This document shows positions 9,132-16,507 of a stretch of 37,337 nucleotides of DNA, in pieces. Source of the DNA: Oscillospiraceae bacterium (GTDB lineage: Bacteria > Bacillota_A > Clostridia > Oscillospirales > CAG-272); assembly GCA_015064665.1 (NCBI GenBank), contig SVRU01000021.1, forward strand, positions 1 to 37,337, written 5' to 3'. Numbering within the stretch: position 1 is the stretch's first letter; each line of letters starts with the position of its first letter. A model generated the notes under the pieces. That model was not told the DNA's origin. It saw only the letters and a list, made by a program, of their open reading frames with translations, and did no database searches. A program made the position numbers and the translations under genes.

Positions 9132-9386
9132 ATGAAGGAAAAGAAATCAACGAATGCCAAGGATAACCTTACGCCTAAAATATTTAACGAGGGTCCTCCA
9201 AAGAGCAGAGATACGGGCTATAAGGATGCAATACCCGGCATTAACACACCCGGAATCGAACTTCCCGCCTTTAATCCGCCCGTACCAAACAGAGCCTGGA
9301 CGGCAATGTGTAACGGAGCGGATATAGACGAGCTTACAGAAGAGGAAAAGCGCGACCTTTATTACGGCCGCGATGACGTGTTCTGA
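9132..9386 (+). CDS. Small proline-rich hypothetical protein
   Basis: I do not recognise this 84-residue protein. Its N-terminal third is charged (MKEKKSTNAKDN). The middle is rich in Pro, Gly and Asn (PGINTPGIELPAFNPPVPNR) and looks disordered. It ends in an acidic short-helix segment, DELTEEEKRDLYYGRDDVF. There is no signal peptide or membrane helix. GAAAGGA lies 9 bases before the ATG and codon use matches neighbouring core genes, both of which favour a real gene. A short palindrome (TAGATT CGA AATCTA, 9098-9112) lies just upstream. Confidence 0.6.
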   Translation: MKEKKSTNAKDNLTPKIFNEGPPKSRDTGYKDAIPGINTPGIELPAFNPPVPNRAWTAMCNGADIDELTEEEKRDLYYGRDDVF

Positions 9387-9402
9387 TTTTAAATAAACTC
9401 TT

Positions 9403-9440
9403 GGGCTGACTCGGGCGAAAGCTTTGAGCCTGCCCTTTCT
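9403..9440 (+). terminator. Possible weak terminator
   Basis: GGGCTGACTC and GAGCCTGCCC pair in 8 of 10 positions around a 13-base loop, followed by a short T-rich stretch. It lies 16 bases after the stop of the small proline-rich gene. Confidence 0.4.
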
Positions 9441-9473
9441 GTATTTTGTGTTAATTTTGTATTCTGTTCGGTA

Positions 9474-9502
9474 TTGATTTTTCTTTCGTCAGGATGTATA
9501 AT
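9474..9502 (+). promoter_or_regulatory. Sigma-A type promoter for the esterase gene
   Basis: TTGATT, a 17-base spacer and a perfect TATAAT are followed about 35 bases later by the start codon at 9538. Confidence 0.7.
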
Positions 9503-9537
9503 GTATGTATAATATTTTTCTTTAAGAGGTGTTGGAT

Positions 9538-10347
9538 ATGATAAATGAAAAAATTTATTTTGACTCGACAGATGACAGAGTTTTTCTTGAAACCTATGCT
9601 GTGTGCGATTCTAACGTTCAGCCGCGCGATGCAATTTTGATTATTCCTGGCGGCGGTTATTCCGGTGTCAGCTGGCGTGAGGGAATTTATACCGCCCTTG
9701 CTTTTCTCGGAAGAGGTGTTAACACATTCGTTCTTACCTACAGCACGGGGGAGCACGCGGTTTATCCCCGTCAGCTTCTCGATGCGGCACGCGCTTTCAA
9801 ATACATAAAGGAAAATGCAGAGAAATACCACGTAAATCCTAAGAGAATTTTTGCGCTCGGTTATTCAGCGGGCGGACATCTGCTCGGAACTCTTACGACA
9901 CTTCACGGGGTTGCCGAAAAAATGCTCGGTGTTCCGAAGGATTATCTGAAAATCAGAGGAGCTATATTCTGCTATCCTGTTGTAACCGCATTTGGCTCAA
10001 CACATACCGGCAGCTTTAACAATTTATTGAAGAAGCCTCTTTCGGAATACACAGAGGAGGAAAAGAATCTTCTTTCTATCGAAAAAAATATAACCCCCGA
10101 CTCGCCCCCTGCTTTCATATGGCATACGTCGGGTGACAGAGGAGTGCCGATTAACGGTTCGCTGAAGCTTTGCCAGGCATATTATGACGCGGGTCTTCCC
10201 ACAGAGCTTCATATCTATCCTTACGGCCCTCACGGAATTGCCCTTGCAAACGAGGTGTCCTCGAACGGAAGAGAGGATTATATTCAGCCGAGAGCAGAAG
10301 AATGGGTAAACGAGGCTTATAAGTGGATGCAGGGTCTTGACAAATAA
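9538..10347 (+). CDS. Alpha/beta-hydrolase, acetyl-esterase/BD-FAE-like
   Basis: This 269-residue cytoplasmic alpha/beta-hydrolase resembles the acetyl-xylan/feruloyl esterase-like group found in gut glycan degraders. The oxyanion-hole segment PGGGYSG is near residue 37. The nucleophile elbow is GYSAGG, with the catalytic Asp likely in HTSGDRGVP and the catalytic His in YGPHG. An upstream in-frame GTG at 9529 is rejected because AGAGG at 9525-9529 overlaps it and is correctly placed, 8 bases before the ATG at 9538. The likely role is removal of acetyl groups from imported oligosaccharides, inferred only from family. The -35 box of aspS overlaps its 3' end. Confidence 0.87.
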   Translation: MINEKIYFDSTDDRVFLETYAVCDSNVQPRDAILIIPGGGYSGVSWREGIYTALAFLGRGVNTFVLTYSTGEHAVYPRQLLDAARAFKYIKENAEKYHVNPKRIFALGYSAGGHLLGTLTTLHGVAEKMLGVPKDYLKIRGAIFCYPVVTAFGSTHTGSFNNLLKKPLSEYTEEEKNLLSIEKNITPDSPPAFIWHTSGDRGVPINGSLKLCQAYYDAGLPTELHIYPYGPHGIALANEVSSNGREDYIQPRAEEWVNEAYKWMQGLDK

Positions 10348-10365
10348 AATAAAATAATATATAAT
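10337..10365 (+). promoter_or_regulatory. Perfect-consensus promoter for aspS, overlapping the upstream gene's end
   Basis: TTGACA (10337-10342), exactly 17 bases, then TATAAT (10360-10365). The -35 hexamer encodes the last residues of the esterase and the spacer contains its stop codon. A strong constitutive promoter is expected. Confidence 0.8.
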
Positions 10366-10400
10366 TATTATTTGGAAAATAAATCCGAAAGGAATATAAA

Positions 10401-11687
10401 ATGGAAAGAACATATATAAAGGATATAACGCCCGGTGTGCGCCGTATATCCGGATTCGTTGAAAACTTTCGTAATAAGAAAAACATGGCTTTTATCGTCG
10501 TGAAGGACGTTACGGGGAAAATGCAGGTAACCGTTATTAAGGAGGAGCACCCCGAATTTAACGAAATGCTTGATAAGCTCACACTTCATTCTGTTGTTAG
10601 CTTCGAGGGTGAGGTTGTAGCGAGTGAGTATGTAAAGCTCGGCGGTATTGAGATGTATCCTACGTCGATGAAGATTGAATCGATTGCAGAGGCTCTTCCT
10701 ATTAAGGACGACTCTGACATTGACGTGAAAATGGACTATAGATGGATTGACCTCCGCCGCGATACCAACAAGGTTATGATTAAGCTGCAGACGGTGCTTA
10801 CAGCGGCTATGCGTGAATTTCTTCTTGATAGGAACTTTGTTGAGATACACACGCCGAAGCTCATTGCAGCGGCTAGCGAGTCGGGCTCTGACGTTTTCGA
10901 GGTTAAGTATTTTGATACCAAGGCATACCTTGCTCAGTCTCCTCAGTTCTATAAGCAGATGGCTATGGCGGCAGGACTTGAGAGAATCTTTGAAACGGGT
11001 CCGGTATTCAGAGCAGAGAAGTCTTATACCAACAAGCACGCAACCGAATTTTCCGGATTTGACCTTGAATTTTCATATATTGACAGCTTTGATGACGTTA
11101 TGAAGATTGAAGAGGAGCTTCTTACCTATGCTATTTCAAAGGTAAAGGAAGCCGTTGGCGACAAGATTCTTGAAATTACGGGCGAGGAGCTTATAGTTCC
11201 GACACTTCCGTTCCCGAGAATGAAGCTCTCTGACGTTTACCGCGAGCTTAAAGAGAGATACGGATACACCGTGCCGGATGAGCTTAAGGGTGACCTTACG
11301 ACTGAGGCGGAGAGAATGACGAAGCAGCTTTCAAAGGATATGTTCGGTCATGAATTCCTTTTCATCACGGACTACGATGCTAAGGAAAGAGCCTTCTATC
11401 ACATGAGAGATGAAGCGGGCGTTCCCCAGGGATACGACCTTATTTGGCGCGGTGTTGAGATAACTACAGGCGCGCAGAGAGAGCATAGATACGATGTTCT
11501 TAAGGCTCAGGCAGAGGAAAAGGGTCTTGCAGAGGACGTAAAATTCTATCTTGAATTTTTCAAGTACGGCTGTCCTCCTCACGGCGGATTCGGTCTTGGT
11601 ATCGACCGTCTTACCATGCTCTTCCTTGGATTTTCTATAAAAGAGGTACAGTTCCTCTTCCGTGGTCCCAACAGACTTACTCCGTAA
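10401..11687 (+). CDS. aspS: Aspartyl-tRNA synthetase, archaeal-type (likely non-discriminating)
   Basis: This class II synthetase attaches aspartate to tRNA(Asp). It has 428 residues, an N-terminal OB-fold anticodon domain (about 1-105) and a catalytic core. Motif 2 is FRAEKSYTNKHATEFSGFDLE and motif 3 is GFGLGIDRLTMLF. The short form lacks the GAD insertion of ordinary bacterial AspRS (about 590 residues), which places it in the archaeal/eukaryotic-type clade. Members of this clade in bacteria usually also charge tRNA(Asn), with GatCAB then amidating Asp-tRNA(Asn). Where discriminating archaeal enzymes carry a Trp in the OB fold (GWVW), this one reads GFVE, consistent with relaxed recognition. 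The last point is my alignment by eye. Confidence 0.93.
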   Translation: MERTYIKDITPGVRRISGFVENFRNKKNMAFIVVKDVTGKMQVTVIKEEHPEFNEMLDKLTLHSVVSFEGEVVASEYVKLGGIEMYPTSMKIESIAEALPIKDDSDIDVKMDYRWIDLRRDTNKVMIKLQTVLTAAMREFLLDRNFVEIHTPKLIAAASESGSDVFEVKYFDTKAYLAQSPQFYKQMAMAAGLERIFETGPVFRAEKSYTNKHATEFSGFDLEFSYIDSFDDVMKIEEELLTYAISKVKEAVGDKILEITGEELIVPTLPFPRMKLSDVYRELKERYGYTVPDELKGDLTTEAERMTKQLSKDMFGHEFLFITDYDAKERAFYHMRDEAGVPQGYDLIWRGVEITTGAQREHRYDVLKAQAEEKGLAEDVKFYLEFFKYGCPPHGGFGLGIDRLTMLFLGFSIKEVQFLFRGPNRLTP

Positions 11688-11716
11688 AATAATAAAAGTA
11701 TATAGAGGTAAAAATA

Positions 11717-12355
11717 ATGAAAATTGCACTTATTAACGAAAACAGTCAGGCGGCTAAAAACGCTCTTATCTGCGACACTCTTAAGAAGGTAGTTGAGCCC
11801 CTCGGCCACGAGGTTTACAACTACGGTATGTACTCGGCAGAGGATAAGGAGCAGCTTACCTACGTTCAGATAGGCATTCTCTCCGCGGTTCTTCTTAACT
11901 CGGGTGCGTGTGACCTTGTAATCACGGGCTGCGGAACGGGCGAGGGCGCAATGCTTGCCTGCAATTCATTCCCCGGCGTACTTTGCGGTCACGTCGTTGA
12001 CCCCACCGACGCATATCAGTTCACTCAGGTAAACAACGGCAACGCAATCGCCATGCCCTTTGCAAAGGGTTGGGGTTGGGGCTGCGAGCTTAACCTTCAG
12101 TACGTATTCGAGAAGCTCTTCGTTTCCGAGTGGGGACTCGGATATCCTCGTGAAAGAGCCGTTCCCGAGCAGAGAAATAAGAAGATACTCGACGAGGTTA
12201 AAAAGGTAACTCATACCGATATCGTTTACATTCTTGAAAATCTTGACCGTGAGCTCGTTCTCGGCGCTCTCGGCGGACAGAAGTTCAAGGAGTACTTCTT
12301 TGCAAACTGCAAGTGCGACAGAATCAGAGCTTGCGTTGAGAAGCTTCTCGCATAA
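11717..12355 (+). CDS. RpiB/LacA/LacB-family sugar-phosphate isomerase
   Basis: This 212-residue protein of the RpiB/LacAB isomerase family interconverts aldose and ketose phosphates. The family signature is visible as VITGCGTGEGAMLACN, whose Cys sits at the position of the catalytic base in RpiB, and the N-terminal MKIALINEN strand starts a Rossmann-like fold. It is longer than classic RpiB (about 150 residues) and carries an extra C-terminal helical region (about 150-212), as in a less-studied clostridial subgroup. The substrate is uncertain: ribose-5-P, allose-6-P or galactose-6-P types are all possible. It lies 29 bases after aspS, probably read through from its promoter. Confidence 0.85.
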   Translation: MKIALINENSQAAKNALICDTLKKVVEPLGHEVYNYGMYSAEDKEQLTYVQIGILSAVLLNSGACDLVITGCGTGEGAMLACNSFPGVLCGHVVDPTDAYQFTQVNNGNAIAMPFAKGWGWGCELNLQYVFEKLFVSEWGLGYPRERAVPEQRNKKILDEVKKVTHTDIVYILENLDRELVLGALGGQKFKEYFFANCKCDRIRACVEKLLA

Positions 12356-12365
12356 CTAATACAAG

Positions 12366-12392
12366 ATAGAGCCGAATTTTCGGCTCTATTTA
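12366..12392 (+). terminator. Rho-independent terminator
   Basis: ATAGAGCCGAA pairs perfectly with TTCGGCTCTAT around a minimal loop, followed by TTTAAATTCTATTT. It closes the aspS-rpiB-like transcript. Confidence 0.85.
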
Positions 12393-12412
12393 AATTCTAT
12401 TTGGAGTTGTAA

Positions 12413-13420
12413 ATGGAAATAGCATATAGACTAATATACAGCGTCGGAATCTTCTTTGTAATGATGCTTCCGGGTATTATTATGAAAAAGTGCAGGCTTT
12501 CGACCGACGGATTCGGAAAGGCTCTTTCCAATCTCGTTTTATACATTGCTCAGCCCGCGCTTATTCTGCGCTCCTATCTTCGTTCGTTTGACAGTAAAAT
12601 CCTTATTAATATTCTTTATGTCTTTATTCTTTCGGTTATTGCGCACGTGATTTTCACGGTCGCGGCAATGCTGTGCTTTAAAAAATCGCCCGACAGATTA
12701 AGACGAATGCTCCGTTTTTCCACAATATTCGCAAACGCAGCCTTTATGGGCATGCCGCTTATCGAAGCGGTTCTCGGCGCAGAGTTTCTCATTTACGCGT
12801 CGATATATAACATAACCTTTAACGGTTGGCTTTGGACGGTCGGAGTTTACATTTGCACGGCGCACAGAGATATTGACGGCGACGGAATAAGCGACGGCGA
12901 TCATCTCCGTAAAAACGACGGTATATCGCCGCTCAAGGTTATTCTGCATCCCGCAATGCTCTCCGCGGCAATCGGACTCGTCTGCTTCTTCTTATCGCTT
13001 GACCCCGGCAGCGATTACACCGTGCTTCCCGTATATTCAAGATTTACAGTTGAGGTTCTCGACGGACTTAAGGCACTCGTTGCGCCGCTTTCCATGGTGG
13101 TTCTCGGCCTCAGACTCGCGGATATAGATTTCCGCGGCTTCTTCAAGCAAATCGACCTATACGTATGCATTGTTTTACGCCACATTGCGCTCCCTGCGCT
13201 TGTTTTTCTCGTGATGAAGCTTGCATCGCTCTTCCTTGACCTTGACGCCAACGTTGTAATGACGGTTTTGATTATGGCATCGGCTCCCGTTGCAACAAGC
13301 GCGACGATGTTTGCGGAAATGTACGATTGCGACGCCGCGTACGTCAGTAAGGTCGTCGTGGTTTCAACCGTTCTTGCTATAATTACGATGCCGCTTATCG
13401 CTCTTCTTCCATTGATATAA
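12413..13420 (+). CDS. AEC (auxin efflux carrier) family transporter
   Basis: This 335-residue integral membrane protein is of the AEC/bile-acid-sodium-symporter-like superfamily and has about ten hydrophobic segments. Family features are the early LPGIIMKKCRLSTDG loop, NLVLYIAQPALIL and the late helices around MASAPVATSATMFAEMYDC. Relatives move organic acids such as malate or malonate; the substrate here is not readable. Oddly, the central loop contains DIDGDGISDGD (12869-12901), which has the shape of a calcium-binding EF-hand/dockerin loop. PAP2 follows 9 bases after its stop. Confidence 0.88.
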   Translation: MEIAYRLIYSVGIFFVMMLPGIIMKKCRLSTDGFGKALSNLVLYIAQPALILRSYLRSFDSKILINILYVFILSVIAHVIFTVAAMLCFKKSPDRLRRMLRFSTIFANAAFMGMPLIEAVLGAEFLIYASIYNITFNGWLWTVGVYICTAHRDIDGDGISDGDHLRKNDGISPLKVILHPAMLSAAIGLVCFFLSLDPGSDYTVLPVYSRFTVEVLDGLKALVAPLSMVVLGLRLADIDFRGFFKQIDLYVCIVLRHIALPALVFLVMKLASLFLDLDANVVMTVLIMASAPVATSATMFAEMYDCDAAYVSKVVVVSTVLAIITMPLIALLPLI

Positions 13421-13429
13421 GAGGTTATT

Positions 13430-14377
13430 ATGAAATTTTTACGTTTTCTTGAAGGAATCAGAACTCCGTTTTTTGACACGGTGTTCGGTCTTATAACGCA
13501 TCTCGGAGAGGAAACCGTATTTCTGGCGGTTGCAATAGCTGTTTTTTGGTGCATAAACAAAAGGGAAGGCTTTTATCTTCTTATAACCGGTCTTGTCGGT
13601 ACGGTCGTAAATCAGGCGCTGAAGCTTATCTGCAAAATTCCGCGTCCTTGGAAGGACCCGACCTTTACCGCGGTTGAAAGCGCGATGCCCGAGGCAACCG
13701 GATATTCCTTCCCCTCGGGACACACACAGAACGTCACGGGAACATTCGGCAGTATTGCAAGATGGTCAAAAAGACGGGTTGTGAGGGCCGTTATGATTAC
13801 TCTTGTAGTTCTCGTAGCATTTTCCCGAATGTATCTTGGCGTACATACTCCGTATGACGTTGGATTTTCTCTTATATTCGGCGCGGCTCTCGTTTTTCTT
13901 CTTTATCCTCTTTTTAAAACCGAGGAAAGATTCAGAAAATTTATGCCGTATATTGTGGCGGCGAGCGCTTTGATTTCTCTTATACATCTCCTTTTCGTAT
14001 TTCTTATGCCCTCAGGCGACGTTGACTCGGAAAATCTTGCAAGCGGAATGGAAAACGCCGCAACCCTCTTCGGATGCACCGCGGGACTTATACCCGTCTA
14101 TATAATAGACAGAAGGCTTATAGATTTTAAGACCGAGGCGGCTTGGTATTCGCAGATAATAAAGCTTGCCGTAGGACTTGCTCTCGTTCTTCTGATTAAA
14201 GAGGGAATGAAAATGCCGCTCGGCTTCGTTTTCGGCAATGAATATGTCGCGCGCGGTGTAAGATATTTTCTCGTCGTTATGTTTGCGGGCTCGGTATGGC
14301 CGATGACCTTTGGATTTTTCTCACGCTTGAAAATCACTTTTCTTGATAATCTTTTTAAGAAAAACAAAATCGAATAA
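13430..14377 (+). CDS. PAP2-family membrane phosphatase
   Basis: This 315-residue polytopic protein carries the full PAP2 phosphatase signature: Kx6RP (K then LICKIP then RP), PSGH in YSFPSGHTQ, and SRxxxxxHxxxD in SRMYLGVHTPYD. Such enzymes remove phosphate from lipid phosphates (phosphatidate, undecaprenyl pyrophosphate) or phosphatidylglycerolphosphate at the membrane. There are about eight hydrophobic helices, several after the catalytic domain, which is longer than BcrC/PgpB-type minimal forms. GAGG precedes the ATG. It is coupled to the AEC transporter and followed by a terminator. Confidence 0.9.
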   Translation: MKFLRFLEGIRTPFFDTVFGLITHLGEETVFLAVAIAVFWCINKREGFYLLITGLVGTVVNQALKLICKIPRPWKDPTFTAVESAMPEATGYSFPSGHTQNVTGTFGSIARWSKRRVVRAVMITLVVLVAFSRMYLGVHTPYDVGFSLIFGAALVFLLYPLFKTEERFRKFMPYIVAASALISLIHLLFVFLMPSGDVDSENLASGMENAATLFGCTAGLIPVYIIDRRLIDFKTEAAWYSQIIKLAVGLALVLLIKEGMKMPLGFVFGNEYVARGVRYFLVVMFAGSVWPMTFGFFSRLKITFLDNLFKKNKIE

Positions 14378-14380
14378 TTT

Positions 14381-14455
14381 AACACGCCCCCGAGTCTGTT
14401 GCGAAAATGTCAATTATTGTTTGCAAATTTTCGGCTCTTGGGCGCGTTTTCTTTT
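14381..14455 (+). terminator. Long two-stage terminator after the PAP2 gene
   Basis: The outer stem pairs AACACGCCC (14381-14389) with GGGCGCGTT (14440-14448), with one A-C mismatch. An inner stem pairs GCGAAAAT with ATTTTCGGC. The structure is followed by TTCTTTTT. Confidence 0.75.
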
Positions 14456-14493
14456 TCCAAACAATGACATTTTGTCTAAAATTTTAAAATCTC

Positions 14494-14522
14494 TTTACTT
14501 TTTTGATTAATTATGCTATAAT
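14494..14522 (+). promoter_or_regulatory. Promoter of the nrdR-rsgA operon
   Basis: TTTACT, a 17-base spacer and a perfect TATAAT lie about 42 bases before nrdR in an AT-rich stretch. The -35 box is a moderate match. Confidence 0.65.
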
Positions 14523-14564
14523 AATATATAATTTATTTACAAGCGAAAGTTTAGGTAAAATTCA

Positions 14565-15029
14565 ATGAAATGCCCCGTATGTAATTTTTCTGATTCCCGA
14601 GTTCTCGATTCACGCCCCGCAAACGACGGCTCAAGCATCAAACGCCGCCGCGAGTGTCCATCCTGCGGAAAGCGCTTTACCACCTACGAGGTTGTGGATA
14701 CCGTGCCGATTGCCGTTGTCAAGCGAAACGGAAGCAGGGAATTTTTTGATAAACATAAGCTCCTTCTCGGTATAGAGCGAGCGTGTCAGAAGCGCCCCGT
14801 TGATGCCGAGGCAATAGCAAACGCGATTGAATCAGAGCTTCAGAATTCCATCGTAACCGAGATCACCTCTACCAAGATCGGCGAAATAGTTCTCGCTCAT
14901 TTGCGTGAGGTCGACTTTGTGTCTTATATCCGATTTGCATCGGTATATCGCGAGTTTAAGGACGTCGAGTCCTTCCTTGCTGAAATAAAGCTTCTCAATA
15001 AACTTTCAAAAAAGGGTAATACAAAATGA
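14565..15029 (+). CDS. nrdR: Transcriptional repressor NrdR
   Basis: NrdR represses ribonucleotide reductase genes when its ATP-cone binds (d)ATP. The 154-residue protein is of standard length. The N-terminal zinc ribbon has MKCPVC and CPSCGKRFTTYE (residues 3-6 and 31-34). The ATP-cone domain starts at VVKRNGSREFFDKHKL. No NrdR box pair or nrd gene is apparent in this window. It is the first gene of the operon, and its stop overlaps the yicC start as ATGA. Confidence 0.97.
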   Translation: MKCPVCNFSDSRVLDSRPANDGSSIKRRRECPSCGKRFTTYEVVDTVPIAVVKRNGSREFFDKHKLLLGIERACQKRPVDAEAIANAIESELQNSIVTEITSTKIGEIVLAHLREVDFVSYIRFASVYREFKDVESFLAEIKLLNKLSKKGNTK

Positions 15030-15913
15030 TTAAAAGCATGACCGCTTTCGGAAGAGCGAAGCGTGAGGGTGAAAATAAGGATATAACGATTGAAGTCAAA
15101 AGCGTAAATTCAAGATTTTTTGATTGCAGCGTTAAAATTCCTCGTGCTTACAGCTTTCTTGAAGAGCGCATTAAAAACCATATACAGAAAAACGCCGTTT
15201 CGAGAGCAAAGGTCGACGTTTACGTAACGGTTGACAGGCACTGCACCGAGTTCGGAGCGGTTTCGGTTGACAAGGGCCTTGCGGAAAGCTATATCAAGGC
15301 ACTCCGTGAGCTTCGCGACTCCTTTGGACTTCGCGACGATATATCGGTGATGAGCGTTGCAAGAAATCAAGATATATTTACCTACGACCGTCCCGAAGAG
15401 GACCTTGAGGCAGAGTGGAATACCATTCGCGAGGTGCTTGAGGAGGCTTTGACGGGTTATTCCGAGATGCGCTGCCTTGAGGGCAAAAAAGCAGAGGACG
15501 ATATAAAGGCGAAAATCGAGCTTGTCAGAGGCTATGCCGACGAGGTTGAAAAAATATCGGAGGAGGACACCGTCGGCTACCGCGATAAGCTTGAATCAAG
15601 GCTTCGTCAGATACTTGCCGATAACTCGGTCGCGATTGACGAAAACCGACTGCTTACGGAATGTGCGGTGTGGGCTGACAAGATTGCAATTGACGAGGAG
15701 CTTGTAAGGCTTCGCTCTCATTTCGGTGCATTTTACGATATATGCGATATGAAAGAGCCGTCGGGCAGAAAGCTTGATTTTCTTATGCAGGAATTAAACC
15801 GCGAAACGAACACCATCGGCTCAAAGGCAAATAACGCCCGCATCGCAAGGATAGTCGTCAATATGAAGGGCGAGCTTGAAAAGATACGCGAGCAGGTTCA
15901 GAATATAGAATAA
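15026..15913 (+). CDS. yicC: YicC-family endoribonuclease
   Basis: This 295-residue YicC/YloC protein belongs to a family of oligomeric endoribonucleases implicated in RNA turnover. It opens with the signature [11 protein letters not shown] and closes with the DUF1732 region [18 protein letters not shown]. It overlaps nrdR by four bases and is followed by remA, the canonical Firmicutes order. Confidence 0.94.
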   Translation: MIKSMTAFGRAKREGENKDITIEVKSVNSRFFDCSVKIPRAYSFLEERIKNHIQKNAVSRAKVDVYVTVDRHCTEFGAVSVDKGLAESYIKALRELRDSFGLRDDISVMSVARNQDIFTYDRPEEDLEAEWNTIREVLEEALTGYSEMRCLEGKKAEDDIKAKIELVRGYADEVEKISEEDTVGYRDKLESRLRQILADNSVAIDENRLLTECAVWADKIAIDEELVRLRSHFGAFYDICDMKEPSGRKLDFLMQELNRETNTIGSKANNARIARIVVNMKGELEKIREQVQNIE

Positions 15914-15926
15914 GTCGGAGGAGTTT

Positions 15927-16196
15927 ATGAAATTTATAAATATCGGCTTTGGAAATATGGTGTCGGCAGGCAGAATTATTGCGATAGCGGGTCCCGACTC
16001 CGCACCGATAAAGCGTCTCGTTCAGGATGCAAAAGAGGACGATAGAGTAATTGATGTATCCTGCGGAAGACGTACGCGTGCGGTTATAATAACCGACTCC
16101 GACCACGTTATTCTGTCTGCTATACAGGCGGAAACCATAACCAACAGACTTGCAAATGAAGATACCTCTGACGAAGAGGATGAAACAGAAGAATAA
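15927..16196 (+). CDS. remA: RemA/DUF370 DNA-binding regulator
   Basis: This 89-residue RemA (DUF370) protein is recognised by [20 protein letters not shown] and [24 protein letters not shown]. In Bacillus subtilis RemA is an oligomeric DNA-wrapping activator of biofilm matrix and osmoprotection genes. The C-terminus is unusually acidic (about the last 15 residues, [11 protein letters not shown]). GGAGG precedes the ATG. In most Clostridia guanylate kinase (gmk) comes next; here rpoZ follows after only 17 bases and gmk is absent. Confidence 0.94.
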   Translation: MKFINIGFGNMVSAGRIIAIAGPDSAPIKRLVQDAKEDDRVIDVSCGRRTRAVIITDSDHVILSAIQAETITNRLANEDTSDEEDETEE

Positions 16197-16213
16197 AGAA
16201 AGTGAGATATAAA

Positions 16214-16480
16214 ATGATTTATCCAACTATTGAACAGCTTACAGGAAACCAATTCAATCGCTACGAGCTTGTCGTAGGCGTAGCAAAATGCGCCCGTATC
16301 GTAACAGACGAATACGTGGATATGAAGACCAAGGCGCAGAAAATGGTAGAAAACCACGAAACCGACAAGACCGTCGCTCAGCTCATCGACCCGGAATACA
16401 AGGATCAGAAGGCTGTTAAAATTGCGATAGCAAAGCTCGTTGACGGAAGATTCAAGATGGTTCGTCCCGAGGAAGTATAA
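16214..16480 (+). CDS. rpoZ: RNA polymerase omega subunit
   Basis: Omega assists assembly and stability of RNA polymerase. This 88-residue form has the conserved helix RYELVVGVAKCARIVTDEY and a C-terminal AIAKLVDGRFKMV segment. I chose the ATG at 16214. An in-frame GTG at 16202 falls within the AAAGTGAG ribosome-binding region and is unlikely to be the start. It sits between remA and priA, the usual place after gmk. Confidence 0.88.
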   Translation: MIYPTIEQLTGNQFNRYELVVGVAKCARIVTDEYVDMKTKAQKMVENHETDKTVAQLIDPEYKDQKAVKIAIAKLVDGRFKMVRPEEV

Positions 16481-16507
16481 CTTTTAGATTTTGTGAGGTG
16501 ATGCGGA

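Noticed and set aside
16202..16213. An upstream GTG start for rpoZ.
   Set aside because: It overlaps the only plausible ribosome-binding site; ATG 16214 is better placed.
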